Shown: positions 13,301-24,662 of the stretch, one piece after another
Layout: each line of letters begins with the position of its first letter
Numbering within the stretch: the first letter of the stretch is position 1
From: Karalla daura
Taxonomy: Eukaryota > Chordata > Actinopteri > Chaetodontiformes > Leiognathidae
Assembly: GCA_029224185.1 (NCBI GenBank)
Contig: JANZKI010000098.1
Coordinates: 1-64,000, forward strand
DNA: 64,000 bases
Reading direction: 5' to 3'
The notes under the pieces: generated by a model
The model's database searches: none
What the model was told of the DNA's origin: nothing
Seen by the model: only the letters and a program-made list of their open reading frames with translations
Made by a program: the position numbers and the translations under genes

Positions 13301-13707
13301 TAAACATTTGGCTCTAAGGAGACAACGCCTTCCCAAATCTGGATTATGAGCTAACTGTCAAGCCGTAGGGGAGAGTTTCCAGAACGCCCTGACACGATTT
13401 GGTGTGTGTAGTATGAGAACTGTGGCCACAGTCGCGAGGAGTAGTGTAACGTTTAACATTGATGGCAGTGGTGGGACAATGAATGGGGGCTTATGGAGAG
13501 AAAAGGCTGCACTGGGCCTACGATGAGGCTCGTCGTTTAAATTTCACAAGGCGCACGGGTTTATGGCCTGCCCCGCATGAGAGAGCACCAATGTTCCTAC
13601 AAAACTGGAAAAAAGAATTTGTCTGCTGCTTAGGGTGTGGCTGGGAGCAGCATGAAAAGAGCGAAACGAGAGCTGATTTTTAAGCGATCCCGCATGTCGG
13701 CCCTGTG

Positions 13708-14478
13708 CTAAGAAGAGATTGGACATGCCCAATGCTGAGGGGGCCCTTTCCCACTCTGCGAGTCTCCCAGGGCCTGTGCCATCTGCTGGGGTGCATTGAA
13801 GCTGTACGCCTCATCACTTTGTATTACCATGTCAGCAGAGGAGACATTGGAGCAGGTACCTGAGCACATGGTCGTCGAGAAGAGGTGCTGCTGAAAAACC
13901 ATACAACCTATTAGCGTGCAACTCGCTACACAAACACACCACAAGATTCTTCAATTTTTGAAATGAAAATGAAGTTTCAAAGTCAAAGTATTGCAACGTT
14001 ACGAATGTTTGTTTGTGGAGTTCTGTTTTTCCCATTCATTCTTATGGGAAAAAGCCAAATTGGCCAAGTGATAAACATTTGGCTCTATGGAGACTGCGCT
14101 TTCACCTATCTGGAATATGAGCTAACTGTCACGCCGTCGGGGAAAGTCTCCAGAACGCCCTGACACGATTTGATGTGTGTAGTATGAGAACTGTGGCCAC
14201 AGTCGCGAGGAGTAGTGTAATGTTTAACATTGATGGCAGTGGTGGGACAATGAATGGGGGCTTATGGAAAGAAAAGGCTGCACTGGGCCTACGATGAGGC
14301 TCGTCGTTTAAATTTCACAAGGCGCACGGGTTTATGGCCTGCCCCGCATGAGAGAGCACCAATGTTCCTACAAAACTGGAAAAAAGAATTTGTCTGCTGC
14401 TTCGGGTGTGGCTGGGAGCAGCGTGAAAAGAGCGAAACGAGAGCTGATTTTTAAGCGATCCCGCATGTCGGCCCGGTG
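13708..14478 (+). repeat. Representative monomer with internal map
   Basis: This 771-bp unit shows the order of recurrent short elements. In order: a CTCF-core match on the minus strand at 13778-13789; GGTACC at 13855-13860; an inverted repeat TTTGAAA/TTTCAAA at 13957-13963 and 13975-13981 (11-base loop); an inverted repeat AGCCAAAT/ATTTGGCT at 14053-14060 and 14077-14084 (16-base loop); the perfect palindrome ACTGTGGCCACAGT at 14190-14203; and an inverted repeat GCTGCT/AGCAGC at 14396-14401 and 14417-14422 (15-base loop). Most other units also carry the 10-bp palindrome GCAACGTTGC about 20 bases after the first inverted repeat, but here one base of it is changed. Many units, especially in region C, carry CTGGGAG-T-CTCCCAG just before the CTCF motif, while units reading TGCGAG, like this one, break that dyad. 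The longest open frames are short and not conserved between units. Confidence 0.9.
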
Positions 14479-15249
14479 CTAAGAAGAGATTGGACATGCC
14501 CAATGCTGAGGGGGCCCTTTCCCACTCTGCGAGTCTCCCAGGGCCTGTGCCATCTGCTGGGGTGCATTGAAGCTGTACGCCTCATCACTTTGTATTACCA
14601 TGTCAGCAGAGGAGACATTGGAGCAGGTACCTGAGCACATGGTTGTCGAGAAATGGTGCTGCTGAAAAACCATACAACCTATCAGCGTGCAACTCGCTAC
14701 ACAAACACACCACAAGATTCTTCAATTTTTGAAATGAAAATGAAGTTTCAAAGTCAAAGTATGGCAACGTTGCGAATGTTTGTTTGTGGAGTTCTGTTTT
14801 TCCCATTCATTCTTATGGGAAAGAGCCTAATTGGCCAAGTGATAAACATTTGGCTCGATGGAGACTGCGCTTTCACTTTTCTGGAATATGAGCTCACTGT
14901 CACGCCGTAGGGGACAGTCTCCAAAACGCCCTGACACGATTTGGTGTGTGTAGTATGAGAACTGTGGCCACAGTCGCGAGGAGTAGTGTAACGTTTAACA
15001 TTGATGGCAGTGGTGGGACAATGAATGGGGGCTTATGGAGAGAAAAGGCTGCACTGGGCCTACGATGAGGCTCGTCGTTTAAATTTCACAAGGCGCACGG
15101 GTTTATGGCCTACCCCGCATGAGAGAGCACCAATGTTCCTACAAAACTGGAAAAAAGAATTTGTCTGCTGCTTAGGGTGTGGCTGGGAGCAGTGTGAAAA
15201 GAGCGAAACGAGAGCTGATTTTTAAGCGATCCTGCATGTCGGCCCGGTG

Positions 15250-16790
15250 CTAAGAAGAGATTGGACATGCCCAATGCTGAGGGGGCCCTTTCAAACTCTG
15301 GGAGTCTCCCAGGGCCTTTGCCATCTGCTGGGGTGCATTGAAGGTGGACGCCTCATCACTTTGTATTACCATGTCAGCAGAGGAGACATTGGAGCAGGTA
15401 CCTGAGCACATGGTCGTCGAGAAGAGGTGCTGCTGAAAAACCATACAACCTATCAGCGTGCACCTCGCTACACAAACACACCACAAGATTCTTCAATTTT
15501 TGAAATGAAAATGAAGTTTCAAAGTCAAAGTATGGCAACGTTGCGAATGTTTGTTTGTGGAGTTCTGTTTTTCCCATTCATTCTTGTGGGAAAAAGCCAA
15601 ATTGGCCAAGTGATAAACATTTGGCTCTATGGAGACAAAGCCTTCCCAAATCTGGATTATGAGCTAACTGTCAAGCCGTAGGGGAGAGTTTCCAGAACGC
15701 CCTGACACGATTTGGTGTGTGTAGTATGAGAACTGTGGCCACAGTCGCGAGGAGTAGTGTAACGTTTAACATTGATGGCAGTGGTGGGACAATGAATGGG
15801 GGCTTATGGAGAGAAAAGGCTGCACTGGGCCTACGATGAGGCTCGTCGTTTAAATTTCACAAGGCGCACGGGTTTATGGCCTGCCCCGCATGAGAGAGCA
15901 CCAATGTTCCTACAAAACTGGAAGAAAGAATTTGTCTGCTGCTTAGGGTAAGGCTGGGAGCAGCGTGAAAAGAGCGAAACGAGAGCTGATTTTTAAGCGA
16001 TCCCGCATGTCGGCCCTGTGCTAAGAAGAGATTGGACATGCCCAATGCTGAGGGGGCCCTTTCCCACTCTGCGAGTCTCCCAGGGCCTGTGCCATCTGCT
16101 GGGGTGCATTGAAGCTGTACGCCTCATCACTTTGTATTACCATGTCAGCAGAGGAGACATTGGAGCAGGTACCTGAGCACATGGTCGTCGAGAAGAGGTG
16201 CTGCTGAAAAACCATACAACCTATTAGCGTGCAACTCGCTACACAAACACACCACAAGATTCTTCAATTTTTGAAATGAAAATGAAGTTTCAAAGTCAAA
16301 GTATTGTAACGTTACGAATGTTTGTTTGTGGAGTTCTGTTTTTCCCATTCATTCTTATGGGAAAAAGCCAAATTGGCCAAGTGATAAACATTTGGCTCTA
16401 TGGAGACTGCGCTTTCACCTATCTGGAATATGAGCTATCTGTCACGCCGTCGGGGACAGTCTCCAGAACGCCCTGACACGATTTGATGTGTGTAGTATGA
16501 GAACTGTGGCCACAGTCGCGAGGAGTAGTGTAATGTTTAACATTGATGGCAGTGGTGGGACAATGAATGGGGGCTTATGGAAAGAAAAGGCTGCACTGGG
16601 CCTACGATGAGGCTCGTCGTTTAAATTTCACAAGGCGCACGGGTTTATGGCCTGCCCCGCATGAGAGAGCACCAATGTTCCTACAAAACTGGAAAAAAGA
16701 ATTTGTCTGCTGCTTCGGGTGTGGCTGGGAGCAGCGTGAAAAGAGCGAAACGAGAGCTGATTTTTAAGCGATCCCGCATGTCGGCCCGGT
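15250..16790 (+). repeat. Two-unit tract duplicated at eight-unit spacing (copy 1)
   Basis: This tract matches 21418-22958 at offset 6168. I noticed one change, CCACTCTGCG near 16074 against CCACTATGCG near 22242. Shared rare variants include AGTATTGTAACG (16301 and 22469) and GAGCTATCTG (16432 and 22600). Confidence 0.8.
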
Positions 16791-18333
16791 GCTAAGAAGA
16801 GATTGGACATGCCCAATGCTGAGGGGGCCCTTTCCCACTCTGGGAGTCTCCCAGGGCCTGTGCCATCTGCTGGGGTGCATTGAAGCTGGACGCCTCATCA
16901 CTTTGTATTACCATGGAAGCAGAGGAGACAATGGAGCAGGTACCTGAGCACATGGTCGTCGAGAAGAGGTGCTGCTGAAAAACCATACAGCCTATTAGCG
17001 TGCAACTCGCTACACAAACACACCACAAGATTCTTCAATTTTTGAAATGAAAATGAAGTTTCAAAGTCAAAGTATGGCAACGTTGCGAATGTTTGTTTGT
17101 GGAGTTCTGTTTTTCCCATTCATTCTTGTGGGAAAAAGCCAAATTGGCCAAGTGATAAACATTTGGCTCTAAGGAGACAACGCCTTCCCAAATCTGGATT
17201 ATGAGCTAACTGTCAAGCCGTAGGGGAGAGTTTCCAGAACGCCCTGACACGATTTGGTGTGTGTAGTATGAGAACTGTGGCCACAGTCGCGAGGAGTAGT
17301 GTAACGTTTAACATTGATGGCAGTGGTGGGACAATGAATGGGGGCTTATGGAGAGAAAAGGCTGCACTGGGCCTACGATGAGGCTCGTCGTTTAAATTTC
17401 ACAAGGCGCACGGGTTTATGGCCTGCCCCGCATGAGAGAGCACCAATGTTCCTACAAAACTGGAAAAAAGAATTTGTCTGCTGCTTAGGGTGTGGCTGGG
17501 AGCAGCATGAAAAGAGCGAAACGAGAGCTGATTTTTAAGCGATCCCGCATGTCGGCCCTGTGCTAAGAAGAGATTGGACATGCCCAATGCTGAGGGGGCC
17601 CTTTCCCACTCTGCGAGTCTCCCAGGGCCTGTGCCATCTGCTGGGGTGCATTGAAGCTGTACGCCTCATCACTTTGTATTACCATGTCAGCAGAGGAGAC
17701 ATTGGAGCAGGTACCTGAGCACATGGTCGTCGAGAAGAGGTGCTGCTGAAAAACCATACAACCTATTAGCGTGCAACTCGCTACACAAACACACCACAAG
17801 ATTCTTCAATTTTTGAAATGAAAATGAAGTTTCAAAGTCAAAGTATTGCAACGTTACGAATGTTTGTTTGTGGAGTTCTGTTTTTCCCATTCATTCTTAT
17901 GGGAAAAAGCCAAATTGGCCAAGTGATAAACATTTGGCTCTATGGAGACTGCGCTTTCACCTATCTGGAATATGAGCTAACTGTCACGCCGTCGGGGAAA
18001 GTCTCCAGAACGCCCTGACACGATTTGATGTGTGTAGTATGAGAACTGTGGCCACAGTCGCGAGGAGTAGTGTAATGTTTAACATTGATGGCAGTGGTGG
18101 GACAATGAATGGGGGCTTATGGAAAGAAAAGGCTGCACTGGGCCTACGATGAGGCTCGTCGTTTAAATTTCACAAGGCGCACGGGTTTATGGCCTACCCC
18201 GCATGAGAGAGCACCAATGTTCCTACAAAACTGGAAAAAAGAATTTGTCTGCTGCTTAGGGTGTGGCTGGGAGCAGTGTGAAAAGAGCGAAACGAGAGCT
18301 GATTTTTAAGCGATCCTGCATGTCGGCCCGGTG

Positions 18334-21300
18334 CTAAGAAGAGATTGGACATGCCCAATGCTGAGGGGGCCCTTTCAAACTCTGGGAGTCTCCCAGGGCC
18401 TTTGCCATCTGCTGGGGTGCATTGAAGGTGGACGCCTCATCACTTTGTATTACCATGTCAGCAGAGGAGACATTGGAGCAGGTACCTGAGCACATGGTCG
18501 TCGAGAAGAGGTGCTGCTGAAAAACCATACAACCTATCAGCGTGCACCTCGCTACACAAACACACCACAAGATTCTTCAATTTTTGAAATGAAAATGAAG
18601 TTTCAAAGTCAAAGTATGGCAACGTTGCGAATGTTTGTTTGTGGAGTTCTGTTTTTCCCATTCATTCTTGTGGGAAAAAGCCAAATTGGCCAAGTGATAA
18701 ACATTTGGCTCTATGGAGACAAAGCCTTCCCAAATCTGGATTATGAGCTAACTGTCAAGCCGTAGGGGAGAGTTTCCAGAACGCCCTGACACGATTTGGT
18801 GTGTGTAGTATGAGAACTGTGGCCACAGTCGCGAGGAGTAGTGTAACGTTTAACATTGATGGCAGTGGTGGGACAATGAATGGGGGCTTATGGAGAGAAA
18901 AGGCTGCACTGGGCCTACGATGAGGCTCGTCGTTTAAATTTCACAAGGCGCACGGGTTTATGGCCTGCCCCGCATGAGAGAGCACCAATGTTCCTACAAA
19001 ACTGGAAGAAAGAATTTGTCTGCTGCTTAGGGTAAGGCTGGGAGCAGCGTGAAAAGAGCGAAACGAGAGCTGATTTTTAAGCGATCCCGCATGTCGGCCC
19101 TGTGCTAAGAAGAGATTGGACATGCCCAATGCTGAGGGGGCCCTTTCCCACTCTGCGAGTCTCCCAGGGCCTGTGCCATCTGCTGGGGTGCATTGAAGCT
19201 GTACGCCTCATCACTTTGTATTACCATGTCAGCAGAGGAGACATTGGAGCAGGTACCTGAGCACATGGTTGTCGAGAAATGGTGCTGCTGAAAAACCATA
19301 CAACCTATCAGCGTGCAACTCGCTACACAAACACACCACAAGATTCTTCAATTTTTGAAATGAAAATGAAGTTTCAAAGTCAAAGTATGGCAACGTTGCG
19401 AATGTTTGTTTGTGGAGTTCTGTTTTTCCCATTCATTCTTATGGGAAAGAGCCTAATTGGCCAAGTGATAAACATTTGGCTCGATGGAGACTGCGCTTTC
19501 ACTTTTCTGGAATATGAGCTCACTGTCACGCCGTAGGGGACAGTCTCCAAAACGCCCTGACACGATTTGGTGTGTGTAGTATGAGAACTGTGGCCACAGT
19601 CGCGAGGAGTAGTGTAACGTTTAACATTGATGGCAGTGGTGGGACAATGAATGGGGGCTTATGGAGAGAAAAGGCTGCACTGGGCCTACGATGAGGCTCG
19701 TCGTTTAAATTTCACAAGGCGCACGGGTTTATGGCCTACCCCGCATGAGAGAGCACCAATGTTCCTACAAAACTGGAAAAAAGAATTTGTCTGCTGCTTA
19801 GGGTGTGGCTGGGAGCAGTGTGAAAAGAGCGAAACGAGAGCTGATTTTTAAGCGATCCTGCATGTCGGCCCGGTGCTAAGAAGAGATTGGACATGCCCAA
19901 TGCTGAGGGGGCCCTTTCAAACTCTGGGAGTCTCCCAGGGCCTTTGCCATCTGCTGGGGTGCATTGAAGGTGGACGCCTCATCACTTTGTATTACCATGT
20001 CAGCAGAGGAGACATTGGAGCAGGTACCTGAGCACATGGTCGTCGAGAAGAGGTGCTGCTGAAAAACCATACAACCTATCAGCGTGCACCTCGCTACACA
20101 AACACACCACAAGATTCTTCAATTTTTGAAATGAAAATGAAGTTTCAAAGTCAAAGTATGGCAACGTTGCGAATGTTTGTTTGTGGAGTTCTGTTTTTCC
20201 CATTCATTCTTGTGGGAAAAAGCCAAATTGGCCAAGTGATAAACATTTGGCTCTATGGAGACAAAGCCTTCCCAAATCTGGATTATGAGCTAACTGTCAA
20301 GCCGTAGGGGAGAGTTTCCAGAACGCCCTGACACGATTTGGTGTGTGTAGTATGAGAACTGTGGCCACAGTCGCGAGGAGTAGTGTAACGTTTAACATTG
20401 ATGGCAGTGGTGGGACAATGAATGGGGGCTTATGGAGAGAAAAGGCTGCACTGGGCCTACGATGAGGCTCGTCGTTTAAATTTCACAAGGCGCACGGGTT
20501 TATGGCCTGCCCCGCATGAGAGAGCACCAATGTTCCTACAAAACTGGAAGAAAGAATTTGTCTGCTGCTTAGGGTAAGGCTGGGAGCAGCGTGAAAAGAG
20601 CGAAACGAGAGCTGATTTTTAAGCGATCCCGCATGTCGGCCCTGTGCTAAGAAGAGATTGGACATGCCCAATGCTGAGGGGGCCCTTTCCCACTCTGCGA
20701 GTCTCCCAGGGCCTGTGCCATCTGCTGGGGTGCATTGAAGCTGTACGCCTCATCACTTTGTATTACCATGTCAGCAGAGGAGACATTGGAGCAGGTACCT
20801 GAGCACATGGTTGTCGAGAAATGGTGCTGCTGAAAAACCATACAACCTATCAGCGTGCAACTCGCTACACAAACACACCACAAGATTCTTCAATTTTTGA
20901 AATGAAAATGAAGTTTCAAAGTCAAAGTATGGCAACGTTGCGAATGTTTGTTTGTGGAGTTCTGTTTTTCCCATTCATTCTTATGGGAAAGAGCCTAATT
21001 GGCCAAGTGATAAACATTTGGCTCGATGGAGACTGCGCTTTCACTTTTCTGGAATATGAGCTCACTGTCACGCCGTAGGGGACAGTCTCCAAAACGCCCT
21101 GACACGATTTGGTGTGTGTAGTATGAGAACTGTGGCCACAGTCGCGAGGAGTAGTGTAACGTTTAACATTGATGGCAGTGGTGGGACAATGAATGGGGGC
21201 TTATGGAGAGAAAAGGCTGCACTGGGCCTACGATGAGGCTCGTCGTTTAAATTTCACAAGGCGCACGGGTTTATGGCCTACCCCGCATGAGAGAGCACCA

Positions 21301-21417
21301 ATGTTCCTACAAAACTGGAAAAAAGAATTTGTCTGCTGCTTAGGGTGTGGCTGGGAGCAGTGTGAAAAGAGCGAAACGAGAGCTGATTTTTAAGCGATCC
21401 TGCATGTCGGCCCGGTG
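18334..21417 (+). repeat. Two-monomer higher-order repeat, 1542 bp
   Basis: Units alternate c b c b, and the period continues right into the c unit at 21418 and left to about 18190 (the GGCCTACCCCGC variant). I saw no difference between successive dimers over about 4 kb, so this is among the youngest amplifications in the window. The same b-c pair also occurs once at 14479-16020. Confidence 0.88.
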
Positions 21418-22958
21418 CTAAGAAGAGATTGGACATGCCCAATGCTGAGGGGGCCCTTTCAAACTCTGGGAGTCTCCCAGGGCCTTTGCCATCTGCTGGG
21501 GTGCATTGAAGGTGGACGCCTCATCACTTTGTATTACCATGTCAGCAGAGGAGACATTGGAGCAGGTACCTGAGCACATGGTCGTCGAGAAGAGGTGCTG
21601 CTGAAAAACCATACAACCTATCAGCGTGCACCTCGCTACACAAACACACCACAAGATTCTTCAATTTTTGAAATGAAAATGAAGTTTCAAAGTCAAAGTA
21701 TGGCAACGTTGCGAATGTTTGTTTGTGGAGTTCTGTTTTTCCCATTCATTCTTGTGGGAAAAAGCCAAATTGGCCAAGTGATAAACATTTGGCTCTATGG
21801 AGACAAAGCCTTCCCAAATCTGGATTATGAGCTAACTGTCAAGCCGTAGGGGAGAGTTTCCAGAACGCCCTGACACGATTTGGTGTGTGTAGTATGAGAA
21901 CTGTGGCCACAGTCGCGAGGAGTAGTGTAACGTTTAACATTGATGGCAGTGGTGGGACAATGAATGGGGGCTTATGGAGAGAAAAGGCTGCACTGGGCCT
22001 ACGATGAGGCTCGTCGTTTAAATTTCACAAGGCGCACGGGTTTATGGCCTGCCCCGCATGAGAGAGCACCAATGTTCCTACAAAACTGGAAGAAAGAATT
22101 TGTCTGCTGCTTAGGGTAAGGCTGGGAGCAGCGTGAAAAGAGCGAAACGAGAGCTGATTTTTAAGCGATCCCGCATGTCGGCCCTGTGCTAAGAAGAGAT
22201 TGGACATGCCCAATGCTGAGGGGGCCCTTTCCCACTATGCGAGTCTCCCAGGGCCTGTGCCATCTGCTGGGGTGCATTGAAGCTGTACGCCTCATCACTT
22301 TGTATTACCATGTCAGCAGAGGAGACATTGGAGCAGGTACCTGAGCACATGGTCGTCGAGAAGAGGTGCTGCTGAAAAACCATACAACCTATTAGCGTGC
22401 AACTCGCTACACAAACACACCACAAGATTCTTCAATTTTTGAAATGAAAATGAAGTTTCAAAGTCAAAGTATTGTAACGTTACGAATGTTTGTTTGTGGA
22501 GTTCTGTTTTTCCCATTCATTCTTATGGGAAAAAGCCAAATTGGCCAAGTGATAAACATTTGGCTCTATGGAGACTGCGCTTTCACCTATCTGGAATATG
22601 AGCTATCTGTCACGCCGTCGGGGACAGTCTCCAGAACGCCCTGACACGATTTGATGTGTGTAGTATGAGAACTGTGGCCACAGTCGCGAGGAGTAGTGTA
22701 ATGTTTAACATTGATGGCAGTGGTGGGACAATGAATGGGGGCTTATGGAAAGAAAAGGCTGCACTGGGCCTACGATGAGGCTCGTCGTTTAAATTTCACA
22801 AGGCGCACGGGTTTATGGCCTGCCCCGCATGAGAGAGCACCAATGTTCCTACAAAACTGGAAAAAAGAATTTGTCTGCTGCTTCGGGTGTGGCTGGGAGC
22901 AGCGTGAAAAGAGCGAAACGAGAGCTGATTTTTAAGCGATCCCGCATGTCGGCCCGGT
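21418..22958 (+). repeat. Two-unit tract duplicated at eight-unit spacing (copy 2)
   Basis: This is the partner of 15250-16790. Its first unit is also the third repetition of the 1542-bp dimer series, so one unit takes part in two overlapping duplication histories. Confidence 0.8.
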
Positions 22959-24662
22959 GCTAAGAAGAGATTGGACATGCCCAATGCTGAGGGGGCCCTT
23001 CCCCACTCTGCGAGTCTCCCAGGGCCTGTGCCATCTGCTGGGGTGCATTGAAGCTGTACGCCTCATCACTTTGTATTACCATGTCAGCAGAGGAGACATT
23101 GGAGCAGGTACCTGAGCACATGGTCGTCGAGAAGAGGTGCTGCTGAAAAACCATACAACCTATTAGCGTGCAACTCGCTACACAAACACACCACAAGATT
23201 CTTCAATTTTTGAAATGAAAATGAAGTTTCAAAGTCAAAGTATTGCAACGTTGCGAATGTTTGTTTGTGGAGTTCTGTTTTTCCCATTCATTCTTATGGG
23301 AAAGAGCCTAATTGGCCAAGTGATAAACATTTGGCTCGATGGAGACTGCGCTTTCACTTTTCTGGAATATGAGCTCACTGTCACGCCGTAGGGGACAGTC
23401 TCCAAAACGCCCTGACACGATTTGGTGTGTGTAGTATGAGAACTGTGGCCACAGTCGCGAGGAGTAGTGTAACGTTTAACATTGATGGCAGTGGTGGGAC
23501 AATGAATGGGGGCTTATGGAGAGAAAAGGCTGCACTGGGCCTACGATGAGGCTCGTCGTTTAAATTTCACAAGGCGCACGGGTTTATGGCCTGCCCCGCA
23601 TGAGAGAGCACCAATGTTCCTACAAAACTGGAAAAAAGAATTTGTCTGCTGCTTAGGGTGTGGCTGGGAGCAGCGTGAAAAGAGCGAAACGAGAGCTGAT
23701 TTTTAAGCGATCCCGCATGTCGGCCCTGTGCTAAGAAGAGATTGGACATGCCCAATGCTGAGGGGGCCCTTTCCCACTCTGCGAGTCTCCCAGGGCCTGT
23801 GCCATCTGCTGGGGTGCATTGAAGCTGTACGCCTCATCACTTTGTATTACCATGTCAGCAGAGGAGACATTGGAGCAGGTACTTGAGCACATGGTCGTCG
23901 AGAAGAGGTGCTGCTGAAAAACCATACAACCTATTAGCGTGCAACTCGCTACACAAACACACCACAAGATTCTTCAATTTTTGAAATGAAAATGAAGTTT
24001 CAAAGTCAAAGTATTGCAACGTTACGAATGTTTGTTTGTGGAGTTCTGTTTTTCCCATTCATTCTTATGGGAAAAAGCCAAATTGGCCAAGTGATAAACA
24101 TTTGGCTCTATGGAGACTGCGCTTTCACCTATCTGGAATATGAGCTAACTGTCACGCCGTCGGGGACAGTCTCCAGAACGCCCTGACACGATTTGATGTG
24201 TGTAGTATGAGAACTGTGGCCACAGTCGCGAGGAGTAGTGTAATGTTTAACATTGATGGCAGTGGTGGGACAATGAATGGGGGCTTATGGAAAGAAAAGG
24301 CTGCACTGGGCCTACGATGAGGCTCGTCGTTTAAATTTCACAAGGCGCACGGGTTTATGGCCTGCCCCGCATGAGAGAGCACCAATGTTCCTACAAAACT
24401 GGAAAAAAGAATTTGTCTGCTGCTTCGGGTGTGGCTGGGAGCAGCGTGAAAAGAGCGAAACGAGAGCTGATTTTTAAGCGATCCCGCATGTCGGCCCGGT
24501 GCTAAGAAGAGATTGGACATGCCCAATGCTGAGGGGGCCCTTCCCCACTCTGCGAGTCTCCCAGGGCCTGTGCCATCTGCTGGGGTGCATTGAAGCTGTA
24601 CGCCTCATCACTTTGTATTACCATGTGAGCAGAGGAGACATTGGAGCAGGTACCTGAGCACA

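Larger units (their letters stand above)
13301..24662 (+). repeat. Region B: mosaic of a few recurring monomer types
   Basis: The units fall into recurring types. Type a (starts 13708, 16021, 17563, 22189, 23731) has CCTATTAGCG and GCCGTCGGGG. Type b (14479, 19105, 20647) has GAAAGAGCCTAATTGG with GGCTCGATGGAG. Type c (15250, 18334, 19876, 21418) has TGAAGGTGGACG and GCACCTCGC. Units 16792, 22960 and 24502 are further variants. The order by start is a b c a d a c b c b c a e a e. Long exact-looking copies link 15250-16790 with 21418-22958 (offset 6168, eight units), and 13708 to about 18200 with neighbours at three and five units. This block has no counterpart after the second arm A. Confidence 0.85.

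Noticed and set aside
14398..14410. TTAGGG once per unit in GCTGCTTAGGGTG as a telomere-related repeat
   Set aside because: It is a single copy per unit, not tandem, and replaced by CTCAGGG or TTCGGG in many units.
14388..14422. AGAATTTGTCT followed by the GCTGCT/AGCAGC hairpin looks like the Sm site and 3' hairpin of U7 snRNA
   Set aside because: There is no upstream histone-complementary sequence and no snRNA promoter element that I can see, and the match is only 11 bases. Chance is more likely.
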